DNA of 28,264 nt from KLAP211 sp964650085. Its GTDB lineage: Bacteria > Patescibacteriota > Dojkabacteria > J137. The position numbers and the translations under genes were made by a program. A model generated the notes under the pieces. That model was not told the origin of the DNA, did not search any database, and saw nothing but the letters and a program-made list of their open reading frames with translations. Below, piece by piece: positions 15,323-22,746 of the stretch. Position 1 is the first letter of the stretch, and each line of letters opens with the position of its first letter. Location of the stretch: NCBI GenBank assembly GCA_964650085.1, contig CAZYSE010000010.1, positions 1-28,264 on the forward strand, written 5' to 3'.

Positions 15323-16228
15323 TTGGAAACTCCAGAAAACATCCAAAAACTTTACAGACATTGGGAATATCATACTCGAGAACCCATATGGAACCATAAA
15401 AACTCCGTATCTCCTGAGTTGAAACAAGTTATTGCTTTTGCCAACGAAAGAATGAAAATTTGGCAAAAGAAGATAAGGGGAGAAAACCTTCCGTACACTT
15501 CTGACCCAATTTTAAGAGATTATCGTTTCTGCAATATTTACCGAGAGCTAGATAAACAAACAATCGAAATTCATAAACTATTAAATCCGCTTCGTGACAA
15601 CTTCGTCCTATGGTTATTAAATCTAGCGTTTACAAGATTTCTCTGCAATACAGAAACTTTTAAAAAAGTAGGGCTACTAGATTTTGATCAAGAAGATAAT
15701 TTGAAAGCCTATAATGCTCTGTTAAATTTACCTGCACCTAAATACGGATCAGCATATGTTTTCCCCATAAGTGTTATACAACGAAGTAAATTCAATACAC
15801 GCGAAAAGTTCTTAACACTATATCTTCCGATGATTATGACGCAAGTGGCAAGCGAAATCCAAAATCTTGAAAACAGCGGCGTAGTTGAAGCTTTAGAGAT
15901 AGTTCTACCAGTTTTTGGTTTTAATTTTAAATTCCATTGGACCGAAATACTAATAGATGTGGCGTATCAATTCCCAGAAAAGATTAATTTGTTCAAAAGA
16001 TTTCATATAGGCCCTGGATCTATTCCGACAATGAAAATTCTTTCGGACGAAAACCCAGAAGATACTTTAATGCAATTAGTTTCAACAAAACTAGACAACT
16101 TCAGTTATTTAGAATACAAAGGTAAGACAGTTTGGCTTTCAGCAGAAAATTGGGAGGGAATGGGGTGTGAATTCCGTAAGTATTCTAACTTAAAAAATGG
16201 TGAAGGCAGGAAGCGATTATACAAATAG
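15323..16228 (+). CDS. 5-hmdU DNA kinase helical-domain / aGPT-pyrophosphorylase family protein
   Basis: Best match by motif: the helix-rich, DNA-glycosylase-like family described as alpha-glutamyl/putrescinyl thymine pyrophosphorylase and as the helical domain of phage 5-hydroxymethyl-dU DNA kinases. These act in hypermodification of thymine-derived bases within phage DNA. Motifs in order: SDPILRDYRFCNIYRELDK (60-78), LPVFGFNFKFHWTEILIDVAY (about 195-215, the lpgfGpFlAyqi-type segment), HIGPGS (228-233) and CEFRKYSNLKNGEGRKRLY (282-300). The 301-aa protein has no P-loop, so it is not itself a kinase. The first in-frame start is the TTG at 15323 (a TAA lies upstream at 15296); the ATG at 15306 is in another frame. 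Stand-alone chromosomal copies have no settled function; modification, or recognition of modified DNA in defence, are options. glmS follows after 90 bases. Confidence 0.68.
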   Translation: METPENIQKLYRHWEYHTREPIWNHKNSVSPELKQVIAFANERMKIWQKKIRGENLPYTSDPILRDYRFCNIYRELDKQTIEIHKLLNPLRDNFVLWLLNLAFTRFLCNTETFKKVGLLDFDQEDNLKAYNALLNLPAPKYGSAYVFPISVIQRSKFNTREKFLTLYLPMIMTQVASEIQNLENSGVVEALEIVLPVFGFNFKFHWTEILIDVAYQFPEKINLFKRFHIGPGSIPTMKILSDENPEDTLMQLVSTKLDNFSYLEYKGKTVWLSAENWEGMGCEFRKYSNLKNGEGRKRLYK

Positions 16229-16243
16229 TTCTCAGCTCTCGGT

Positions 16244-16268
16244 TTTCAGATTTCAGATTTCAGATTTC
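16244..16268 (+). repeat. Short tandem repeat, TTTCAGA x3 plus TTTC
   Basis: Three exact copies of a 7-base unit plus a partial fourth, in the 90-base gap before glmS. No reading frame or hairpin. Probably replication slippage; it lies about 10 bases upstream of the glmS -10 box, where a copy-number change would move any -35 element. Confidence 0.7.
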
Positions 16269-16277
16269 TTTTTTGAC

Positions 16278-16286
16278 TGTTATCAT
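16278..16286 (+). promoter_or_regulatory. Extended -10 box of glmS
   Basis: TG-T-TATCAT with a predicted 26-base A/T-rich leader to the ATG at 16319. The 90-base gap is too short for a glmS ribozyme and none is visible. Confidence 0.45.
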
Positions 16287-16318
16287 ATAAATTGTCGCTT
16301 TATTTTTAAAACAAAAAC

Positions 16319-18112
16319 ATGTGTGGAATATTTGGATATGCTGGTAAGGATTCTGCTGCTAAAGTAATCATAAACGGACTAAAACGATTGGAGTACAGAG
16401 GCTACGACTCTTGGGGCGTAGCAATAGTTCCCACATTCATTGAGGGATCTCCTTATATCAATCTGGCAAAACATATTGGTAAAATTGGAGAAGTGTCCGC
16501 TGATAATTTATTTCAAGTTGATTCCCACATAGGAATTGGACACACAAGATGGGCTACTCATGGTGGTGTAACCGATGTTAACGCACACCCTCACTTTTCT
16601 ACAGATAAAAGCTTTGTCCTTGCGCAAAATGGAATAGTTGAAAACTATCAAGAACTAAAAGCTGAACTAATTTCTAAAGGTTACGAGTTTATTTCTCAAA
16701 CTGATACAGAAATTATCGTACGATTAATTGAAGATGAACTTAAAAATGGTGCTAGTGGTTTACACGATGCAGTTAGAGATGCGTTTCTAAAACTTACTGG
16801 AAGAAACACAATCATCGTTTTGGACAAAAATAACAATCATATTATTGCTGTTAGAAATGGTTCTCCATTAGTTATCGGGGTTGGTGAAGAAGAAGTTATT
16901 ATTGCATCCGACACACTTTCATTTGCTGATAGAACAAACAAAGTGATTCTTGTTGAGAATTTTCAAATGATTGAATACAAAGAAGGAACAACTAAACTTT
17001 ACGATGTAAAAACTAATGCAGAACTTGAAATGAGTGTTACTGAATTAGATCAAGAAGATACAAAAGTCGAGAAAGAAGGGTACGATCATTTTATGATCAA
17101 AGAGATAGTAGAGCAGAGGTATACAGTAAATGAAGCAGTCCACTACACTCTCGAAGAACTGACGCCGTTTTTGGAACGAATTAAAAACTCAAAAGGCAAA
17201 GTTTATACAGTTGGTGCAGGAACTGCTGGGTTTGCTGCAATGCAAATTGCATACTTCTTAAGGAAGTTTGGTAAGGTAAATGCAACAGAACTGAAAGCCT
17301 ACGAAATGCAAAGTTACAAAGATTTATTCACACCAGAAGACACTTTGATCGCCGTTAGTCAAAGTGGAGAAACTGCAGATACAATCGAAGCAATCGAATT
17401 TGCAAAAGAAAAAGGAACAAAGATTGCAAGCATAGTGAATATGTTAGGTTCTACAATAACAAGAATTTCTGACTTTCAGTTTTTCTCTAGATCAGGTCCA
17501 GAAATTTGTGTAGCATCTACAAAAGCTTTTACAGCACAGTCAGCTTGGGGACTACTTGTTGCGATGAGTTTAAATAATCAATTTGAAGAAGCTAAGCAAG
17601 TAATAAAAAATTTAAGTAAAAATCTACAAAAGTTTTTTGAAGGAAACGACTTCATAGAGATTAAAACTTTAGCAGATAAATTGAAAAATGAAGAACACTT
17701 TTTTGTATTAGGAAAAGGTCAAAATTTCGTGGTTGCACTTGAAGGTGCTTTGAAAGTAAAAGAAATTACTTACAAACATTTTGAAGGATTTGCCGCAGGC
17801 GAATTAAAACACGGAGTAATTGCGCTTATCGATCAAGGTACTCCTGTATTTGGAATTATTTCTGAGGATGAAAATAAAGCAGATTTACTAAGCGCACTTG
17901 CAGAAGTAAAAGCTCGAGGTGGATACACTATTGGAGTAGCTAAAGAGAATAACGAACTTTTTGATTATTTCATTCAGACGATTGATGGTAAGGCGGCTGA
18001 TTCGATTGCAAATGTTGTGCCGTTTCAACTACTTTCGTATTTCATGGCGCTTGAGCTTGGGAATAGTCCAGACAAACCACGTAATTTAGCAAAAAGCGTT
18101 ACAGTCAAATAG
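16319..18112 (+). CDS. glmS: Glutamine--fructose-6-phosphate aminotransferase (isomerizing)
   Basis: Makes glucosamine-6-phosphate from fructose-6-phosphate and glutamine, the first step to UDP-GlcNAc and peptidoglycan. The 597-aa length is close to the usual 600-610. The protein starts MCGIFGYAG with the catalytic Cys2 after Met removal. The glutaminase domain has RRLEYRGYDSWG-type and GHTRWATHGGVTDVNAHPH segments. Two SIS isomerase domains follow (TVGAGTAGFAA, VSQSGETADT, CVASTKAFTAQ; then LGKGQNFVVALEGALKVKE and HFEGFAAGELKHG). The C terminus DKPRNLAKSVTVK is the family ending, with Lys in place of the usual final Glu. Presence of glmS implies an amino-sugar-based cell wall, consistent with the sortase. 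Confidence 0.97.
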   Translation: MCGIFGYAGKDSAAKVIINGLKRLEYRGYDSWGVAIVPTFIEGSPYINLAKHIGKIGEVSADNLFQVDSHIGIGHTRWATHGGVTDVNAHPHFSTDKSFVLAQNGIVENYQELKAELISKGYEFISQTDTEIIVRLIEDELKNGASGLHDAVRDAFLKLTGRNTIIVLDKNNNHIIAVRNGSPLVIGVGEEEVIIASDTLSFADRTNKVILVENFQMIEYKEGTTKLYDVKTNAELEMSVTELDQEDTKVEKEGYDHFMIKEIVEQRYTVNEAVHYTLEELTPFLERIKNSKGKVYTVGAGTAGFAAMQIAYFLRKFGKVNATELKAYEMQSYKDLFTPEDTLIAVSQSGETADTIEAIEFAKEKGTKIASIVNMLGSTITRISDFQFFSRSGPEICVASTKAFTAQSAWGLLVAMSLNNQFEEAKQVIKNLSKNLQKFFEGNDFIEIKTLADKLKNEEHFFVLGKGQNFVVALEGALKVKEITYKHFEGFAAGELKHGVIALIDQGTPVFGIISEDENKADLLSALAEVKARGGYTIGVAKENNELFDYFIQTIDGKAADSIANVVPFQLLSYFMALELGNSPDKPRNLAKSVTVK

Positions 18113-18183
18113 GTATTGGGTTATGGGTATAGGCACAGGTAATTGGTCGTAGATATTAGAAATTAGAATTTCCTTTCACAGTC

Positions 18184-18192
18184 TGATAGAAT
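18184..18192 (+). promoter_or_regulatory. Extended -10 box of the GtrA gene
   Basis: TG-A-TAGAAT, leader of about 17 A/T-rich bases to the ATG at 18216, no Shine-Dalgarno. Confidence 0.55.
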
Positions 18193-18215
18193 AACTAAAC
18201 ATTTTACAAACAAAT

Positions 18216-18638
18216 ATGTATTCAAAAGTTAAAGCAAAATTGTTATCACGAGAATTTATTTTGTTTTTTGTTGGTGGTGTATCTGCATTCTTATTAGACT
18301 TCGGACTGCTTTATTTTCTGGTTTATGTTCTGAGCTTTCATCCCATATTATTTGGCTTTATTTCAGTTTCAAACCTAACATCTGCAACTATTGCTGTAAC
18401 CTACAACTTTTTTTTCCAAAGGTACCTTGCATTTAATACAAAAGATAATAATAAAGCAAGACAAGAGCTAACAAAATTTATTGGCGTTCAAGTATTCACT
18501 GTTTTATTCTTTGGAGGTCTGATATTTGGTTTATTTTTAAATCTAGGACTATCAGTTCTTGTATCTAAACTAATCACAACTGTTTTTCAAATGATCTCTA
18601 GCTACTTCCTGTATAAATATTTTGTATTCAAAAAATAG
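18216..18638 (+). CDS. GtrA-like membrane protein
   Basis: Small integral membrane protein (140 aa) with four predicted helices. The opening FILFFVGGVSAFLLDFGLLYFL and the ending SSYFLYKYFVFKK are typical of GtrA/DPMS family members. Known members help move or position lipid-linked sugars (undecaprenyl-phosphate-glucose) for surface polysaccharide or O-antigen modification; many act with a glycosyltransferase, none of which is adjacent. It has its own extended -10 box 104 bases after glmS. The role in envelope glycan assembly is by family only. Confidence 0.88.
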   Translation: MYSKVKAKLLSREFILFFVGGVSAFLLDFGLLYFLVYVLSFHPILFGFISVSNLTSATIAVTYNFFFQRYLAFNTKDNNKARQELTKFIGVQVFTVLFFGGLIFGLFLNLGLSVLVSKLITTVFQMISSYFLYKYFVFKK

Positions 18639-18665
18639 TTTCTTGAATACAAAGCTTTAATCATG

Positions 18666-18685
18666 GTATAACTGCGCAGTTATAC
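18666..18685. promoter_or_regulatory. Perfect 20-bp palindrome over a -10 box (candidate operator)
   Basis: GTATAACTGC followed directly by its exact reverse complement. The right arm contains all but the last base of TATACT (18681-18686), whose predicted +1 falls two bases before the ATG at 18695. Two-fold symmetry over a promoter suggests a dimeric repressor site. It could instead be a cruciform or the 3' hairpin of the GtrA mRNA, but no T-run follows. Confidence 0.5.
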
Positions 18686-18694
18686 TTTAGTGTC

Positions 18695-18942
18695 ATGTCA
18701 GATAGTAGCTCCCTACCATACGAATCAACTGGTTCATTCGATCTCGATTTAGGATTTGCTAAAGCGCGAGCAGAAAGATTTAGTCGAAATACCTTAATTC
18801 ATGTCCAAAAGCTTGAGGAAGCTATTCAAGATGGAATTACTCCAGAACTTCTGGTGATCTACTAGATGTAAACGGATTCGGGGATAGAGTAGACATGGGT
18901 ATAATTGACTTAATCAATGTGTTAGTAGGCGAAGAAATTTAG
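18695..18942 (+). pseudogene. Small unknown gene broken by a one-base frameshift
   Basis: From the ATG at 18695 the frame reads MSDSSSLPYESTGSFDLDLG and continues as an amphipathic helix to a TAG at 18863-18865 (56 aa). A second frame picks up around 18848-18850 without loss of coding character (SGDLLDVNGFGDRVDMGII...) and ends at 18940-18942. One extra base near GAACTTCTGG would join the two into a protein of about 82 aa ending NVLVGEEI. This is either a true pseudogene, an assembly error, or less likely a programmed shift, as no classic slippery heptamer is present. No family recognised. It lies between GtrA and the DUF218 gene and follows the palindromic promoter. Confidence 0.5.
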
Positions 18943-18955
18943 AGGTTATATTTTA

Positions 18956-18964
18956 TGATATTAT
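18956..18964 (+). promoter_or_regulatory. Extended -10 box predicting a leaderless DUF218-gene mRNA
   Basis: TG-A-TATTAT, then six bases (gttcaa), then ATG at 18971. The spacer closely resembles that of the helicase gene (attcaa). Confidence 0.65.
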
Positions 18965-18970
18965 GTTCAA

Positions 18971-19921
18971 ATGGACGTAATACCACAGAAAAAAGAGCAG
19001 AAACTTCCCGGAATAGATCCAGTGGAATTTCCAAAACTTTTTGAGCTTAACGAACAGCCAATGGATGTTCTGATTGCATTAGGTCACAACTGGGACCGTA
19101 CAAAGCCGTGGGTAGAACGTCCTAGACTTAAACCAGAACCCAGCTTAGCTACAAAGATTACAGCCATATCCTCATATTTACTATTAGCTTTAGGTGTAAC
19201 AAAAAGAGTGATCTATTCGGGTGGTTCTACAATAATTGGGAATCCGTATACAGAAGCTGAGGCAATGCTAGATTATGTAAAAAAAATACTATCAAGTAAC
19301 GGGACTAGGGAAATATCACAAGCAGAACAATCATTAATTGATAATGGCATTATTCTTGAAACAGAATCGTACGACACTCATACTAATGCGACTAGATCAC
19401 AAAACTTAGTGGATGACCTTAAAAAACAGAACGACGAACACTTCATACGAAAGGGATTAATGACTATTGGGTTTCATCTGCATGTTCGTGCTGCCATGAC
19501 TTTTTGGTATAACAAAGTTTGGATTTCTGATGAACTTGCTTCTGAAGAACTACTAGCAGAAACTTTAAAATATATTAATTTTCACCTGAGAGAAATTTCT
19601 TTAACAAATCCTTTCCTTGCTGAACAATTTATAAGAATAAGACTAGAACTACGACTTCTCCTTCAGGATTTAAAAAAAGAAGTGGTGCTAGATCGTATTG
19701 GACTAAATGGCTATAAACCTTACTTCAAAGTGCATGGACCAATGTACCATTTAATGGCAAGAGTTTATCAAGAAGCCAAGCACGATCTTAGTGGTAAAAA
19801 AATGAGTGAAAAAGCTTACGCTCAGCGAGTACAAAATGCAACTCCTGAAGCAAAGGAAGGATTAGGACTAAAAGCAAAAATCCAAAAGTGGCTACAGGAA
19901 AATGTAAGGAGAAAGCCTTAA
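18971..19921 (+). CDS. DUF218 / YdcF-ElyC-SanA family protein
   Basis: 316 aa. The DUF218 fold is visible: MDVLIALGHNWDR as first strand and loop, KITAISSYLLLALGVTKRVIYSGGST (the SGG turn), EAEAMLDYVKKIL helix, IILETESYDTHTNATRSQNL (the E-x-x-S-x-x-T-x-x-N motif) and IGFHLHVRAAMTFW (the H-x-x-R motif). Members such as SanA, ElyC and YdcF act in envelope biogenesis or bind nucleotides or SAM; the exact reaction is unsettled. No N-terminal membrane helix, unlike SanA/ElyC, so probably cytoplasmic. About 100 extra C-terminal residues, helical and basic at the end, have no recognised match. The stop shares bases with the convergent methyltransferase stop. Confidence 0.8.
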   Translation: MDVIPQKKEQKLPGIDPVEFPKLFELNEQPMDVLIALGHNWDRTKPWVERPRLKPEPSLATKITAISSYLLLALGVTKRVIYSGGSTIIGNPYTEAEAMLDYVKKILSSNGTREISQAEQSLIDNGIILETESYDTHTNATRSQNLVDDLKKQNDEHFIRKGLMTIGFHLHVRAAMTFWYNKVWISDELASEELLAETLKYINFHLREISLTNPFLAEQFIRIRLELRLLLQDLKKEVVLDRIGLNGYKPYFKVHGPMYHLMARVYQEAKHDLSGKKMSEKAYAQRVQNATPEAKEGLGLKAKIQKWLQENVRRKP

Positions 19922-20676
19922 GCTTTTTTACCTACCGCCCAAATATTTTTTCCTACTGGTGGTTTAATAAATCTCTCTTGAAATCTAATTAGTGGAATTA
20001 CTAATTTGTCGTAAATTGAAACTTGCCCTGCAGCTAAATCTTTTTTCTTAAAGATCCTAAAACTCACAAGCCATGGAATAATCCCTACCCAATCTGAGTA
20101 GTGAAGCATTTTTACTTCGAAACCAGCAGCTTCCAATTTATCTCTTAAGTCTTTTCTTGTGTATCTTCGATAATGCCCTACTTGTTCGTCAAATGTCCCA
20201 TATAACCAAGGAAGGGCAGGAACATAAATACAAACATGACCTCCAGGTTTTAATGCTTTGTATACAGCTTTGAGTTCGTCTAAATCATGCTCAACATGCT
20301 CCATAACATTAATATAAATTGCAGTATCTAAAGTCTCTGGATAATCTCTAACAGCTTCATGAAAAAAACCGTGATGAACTCTAACTCTTCCCTCATCTTT
20401 CATTCTATCTTTTAAAATTGGAAACATTTCTTCGGAAGGTTCTACAGCGATTAACGAATCAACTCCTTTCGATAAAATATATCGAGTAAATGTCCCAGCT
20501 CCCGCTCCCACTTCCGCTACATTTCCTTTTAAGTATGGTCCGAACTCAGAAACAATCCAGTTGTAATAATTTTTTGCAGATGCCATCGCTTCTAAATCTC
20601 TTCCTACATAGTTTTTTTGATCGTCAGTAATTTTCACGAAAGTTTTAGGTAATGTAATATTAGGATAGATTACCAA
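19918..20676 (-). CDS. SAM-dependent methyltransferase (class I)
   Basis: 252 aa with the Rossmann methyltransferase fold: motif I NVAEVGAGAGTFTRYI (about 52-67), acidic motif II IAVEPSEEMF, motif IV-like YINVMEHVEHDLDELK, then ALKPGGHVCIYVPALPWLYG and GHYRRYTRKDLRDKLEAAGF. This late segment is common in small-molecule or glycan-associated methyltransferases near surface-polysaccharide genes. Substrate unknown. The start given is a TTG; the frame stays open farther upstream without an ATG, so the true start may be a few codons earlier. Convergent 4-base overlap with the DUF218 gene. Confidence 0.88.
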   Translation of the reverse strand: MVIYPNITLPKTFVKITDDQKNYVGRDLEAMASAKNYYNWIVSEFGPYLKGNVAEVGAGAGTFTRYILSKGVDSLIAVEPSEEMFPILKDRMKDEGRVRVHHGFFHEAVRDYPETLDTAIYINVMEHVEHDLDELKAVYKALKPGGHVCIYVPALPWLYGTFDEQVGHYRRYTRKDLRDKLEAAGFEVKMLHYSDWVGIIPWLVSFRIFKKKDLAAGQVSIYDKLVIPLIRFQERFIKPPVGKNIWAVGKKA

Positions 20677-20733
20677 ATCAAATATATTTTGTCTATGAAA
20701 TTCAGTTGCCAGTTTGAAATAAATTAGTTATCG

Positions 20734-20739
20734 TATAAT
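20734..20739 (+). promoter_or_regulatory. Perfect TATAAT upstream of the 20801 gene
   Basis: Would give a leader of about 55 bases, longer than most here. TACAAA at 20787-20792 would instead give a near-leaderless start. The choice is open. Confidence 0.35.
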
Positions 20740-20800
20740 TTATATATCCAAGAAATAATGTTCGATGTATTTTAAAAACTAACGTCTACAAAAATATTTT

Positions 20801-21277
20801 ATGGCCGATATTGAAGGTACAGGATTCGAGACAAATACTCAATTAGTCGAAAGTAAGCTACGACGCAAAAGTATTGAACTTGAAAGGAATTTAGCTTTGC
20901 TGGAACATGTGGCTAATACACCTGTTATTCAAGACCATGTTCAAAGCCTTCGTACTGTAGAGATTTTTTTATCCGACATGCACATTCTTTTATATTTCGA
21001 AGTTAATGAAAATGAGAAACACCAACGAGAGGCACTAGAATTAGATCCCTCATTTCTCAAAGACCTACGGCTGCAGTTGATACTATTAAAAGCTATTATT
21101 ACTGCAATCAGCGAGAAGTCCGAAAGTACAATTAATATAACTGTTCGCCAAACCTTAATCAACATGCTTTGTTACTTGGAACGTGGAGCAGCGACTACTC
21201 ACGCCACCCAGCAAAGGATCGACATTAGAGAAGGGATTATGACTTTGCTGGCTAAACTTTCTAAGCAAGACGCTTAA
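20801..21277 (+). CDS. Unknown helical protein, 158 aa
   Basis: No family recognised. It is almost entirely helical and charged, with heptad-like stretches (LRRKSIELERNLALLEHV) that could form a coiled coil. No membrane segment or signal peptide. The C-terminal third continues helical, ending LLAKLSKQDA. It ends 23 bases before the Xer recombinase gene in the same orientation, but the recombinase has its own leaderless-type promoter, so the two need not form an operon. Confidence 0.72.
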   Translation: MADIEGTGFETNTQLVESKLRRKSIELERNLALLEHVANTPVIQDHVQSLRTVEIFLSDMHILLYFEVNENEKHQREALELDPSFLKDLRLQLILLKAIITAISEKSESTINITVRQTLINMLCYLERGAATTHATQQRIDIREGIMTLLAKLSKQDA

Positions 21278-21285
21278 TCATTCCA

Positions 21286-21294
21286 TGGTAAGAT
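21286..21294 (+). promoter_or_regulatory. Extended -10 box predicting a leaderless recombinase mRNA
   Basis: TG-G-TAAGAT, then six bases (atatgt), then ATG at 21301, inside the 23-base gap after the previous gene. Confidence 0.6.
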
Positions 21295-21300
21295 ATATGT

Positions 21301-22368
21301 ATGGCATCAAATCCAGTAAACAAATATTCAATTCCTTACATACGAGATTATTTAACTACTCTCAGAAACAATAACTATTCTAGAGAAACTCTGGATAATT
21401 ATGCTAGAGACTTAGAAATCTTCTCCGCATATCTTTTTTACATCGATACACAATTCGAAAAAATCGACAAAATGACAATCGCAGATTACAAAGGATTTTT
21501 GCGAGATCAAAACTATCTGCCAATATTACATAAGTACCAAGCTCAAGAACAAATCACCGATAAGGATGTAGAAAAAAGTCAGACAGATGTTTCCGAGCTC
21601 AAGAAAGCAATGTACAAAGGTCAACTGTCTGATAATTCGGTAAATAGAATGCTTTCTTCCTTGCGTTCGTACATGTCTTTTCTTGTTGATATGGATAAGC
21701 CAGTTCCAATTCCTCCATCAGCAATCAAAATGATCAAAGCTGAAAAGAAAGAGAAGCAAGTTGCTGAGTTAAAAGAGTTGATAGCTTTAATTGAGTGCCC
21801 TTTTGAGTTTGAAGAAGAACAAATAGTTAAGTATAGGAACCGAGCAATTCTTGAATTAATATTCTCTACAGGAATGAGAATTTCGGAGATTGCAAATTTA
21901 AACCGCGAACATTTCAAAATCGAAAACGGTGTTATTGTTGATACTAAAATATATATCTTGGGAAAAGGAAAGAAACAAAGATTCGTTTACTTAACTGAAA
22001 GATCTATACATTATCTTAACGAATACTTGAAAAGAAGAGTCGACGACTATCCAGCAATGTTTACACCAACTAAAGGTACACGAAAAGCTACAAATAATCC
22101 GTACTTAGTTAGACTTTCACAAAATTACATTCAAATGAAAATTTCCGAATACAGAAAGAAGCTAGGAATAGTAGTACCTACATCTGCTCACAGTTTGAGA
22201 CACGGATTTGCAACATATATTGCAGAGGAGGGAGCAAATCCCGCTGCAATTCAAAAACTATTAGGTCACTCATCACTACAAACAACTTCCAAGTACGTTC
22301 ATGCATCAGATAAGTTTGCTGAGAAGGCGCATCACGACTTTCACCCACTACAAGAAGAAACAGATTAA
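21301..22368 (+). CDS. Tyrosine recombinase, XerC/XerD-like
   Basis: Site-specific recombinase, most likely the chromosome-dimer resolvase. The 355-aa chain has a SAM-like N-terminal core-binding domain (about 8-135) and a catalytic domain with all expected residues: R193 (STGMRISEIANL), K222 (GKGKKQR), H297 and R300 (HSLRHGFATYIAEEG), H323 (LLGHSS) and nucleophile Y332 (KYVHAS). It is longer than the 300-aa XerC/D because of an insertion at about 71-110 in the N-terminal domain, rich in charged residues. No integrase-like neighbours, att duplication or phage genes are seen, favouring a housekeeping Xer over an element integrase. C or D type cannot be told by eye. Its stop shares TTAA with the convergent small gene. 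Confidence 0.92.
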   Translation: MASNPVNKYSIPYIRDYLTTLRNNNYSRETLDNYARDLEIFSAYLFYIDTQFEKIDKMTIADYKGFLRDQNYLPILHKYQAQEQITDKDVEKSQTDVSELKKAMYKGQLSDNSVNRMLSSLRSYMSFLVDMDKPVPIPPSAIKMIKAEKKEKQVAELKELIALIECPFEFEEEQIVKYRNRAILELIFSTGMRISEIANLNREHFKIENGVIVDTKIYILGKGKKQRFVYLTERSIHYLNEYLKRRVDDYPAMFTPTKGTRKATNNPYLVRLSQNYIQMKISEYRKKLGIVVPTSAHSLRHGFATYIAEEGANPAAIQKLLGHSSLQTTSKYVHASDKFAEKAHHDFHPLQEETD

Positions 22369-22583
22369 TAGTGAAATCCTGTATCATTACCGCTAAGTAC
22401 TTCATAGAAATGCAAAGCTAGTGGAATTTTGTTTGGATTTTCCGGATATTTGATCTCCCCATTTTCTTGATAGGCACAGAATCCCCCGTTTGGGCATCCT
22501 ACATCTTGTACAGGGATTAGCAGAAGTAGAAGGAGAACTATAAAACCTACAAAAATCTTATTGTTTTTTAGAAATTTCAACAT
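22365..22583 (-). CDS. Small secreted or membrane-anchored Cys-containing protein, 72 aa
   Basis: The ATG at 22583 is chosen over one 39 bases upstream because TATACT plus six bases precedes it exactly, and because the protein then begins MLKFLKNNKIFVGFIVLLLLLLIPV, a clean membrane or signal segment. The exported part has a short Cys-containing motif (DVGCPNGGFCAYQENGEIKYP) with two cysteines six apart that could form a disulfide. The cysteine follows the hydrophobic stretch but the lipobox is poor. No family recognised. Stop codon shares TTAA with the Xer gene. Confidence 0.62.
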   Translation of the reverse strand: MLKFLKNNKIFVGFIVLLLLLLIPVQDVGCPNGGFCAYQENGEIKYPENPNKIPLALHFYEVLSGNDTGFHY

Positions 22584-22589
22584 TGATTT

Positions 22590-22595
22590 AGTATA
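22590..22595 (-). promoter_or_regulatory. -10 box predicting a leaderless start at 22583
   Basis: TATACT, six bases (aaatca), then ATG. It lies downstream of the alternative ATG at 22622, which would therefore not be on this transcript. Confidence 0.55.
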
Positions 22596-22715
22596 TAAAT
22601 AATTGCAATCGAAATCTACCACTTCAGAAATAGAGGCCCTTTCAGTAAGCGGGTTTTTAAACCATTTGGTCTTTTAGCCTTTCCCTGCACTGAGATTCAA
22701 CCTGTCCCTGGTTGG

Positions 22716-22724
22716 TGATATAAT
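22716..22724 (+). promoter_or_regulatory. Extended -10 box of the BI-1 gene
   Basis: TG-A-TATAAT, identical to the helicase box, with a 16-base A/T-rich leader lacking Shine-Dalgarno. Confidence 0.65.
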
Positions 22725-22746
22725 AAATAAAGTTAAATAATTCTTT

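Noticed and set aside
15306..15422. ATG frame 17 bases before the hypermodification-type gene
   Set aside because: It gives only 38 residues in another frame, while family motifs are all in the TTG frame; no evidence of a frameshift joining them.
16229..16318. glmS ribozyme or riboswitch before glmS
   Set aside because: The gap is only 90 bases, holds a TTTCAGA repeat and a promoter, and shows none of the ribozyme core.
21301..22368. Integrase of a mobile element
   Set aside because: No phage or conjugation genes, att-like duplication or tRNA nearby; a full Xer-type catalytic set in a housekeeping context fits chromosome-dimer resolution better.
22584..22622. Longer start for the small Cys protein
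   Set aside because: The added residues are polar and precede the hydrophobic segment; the -10 box lies between the two ATGs.
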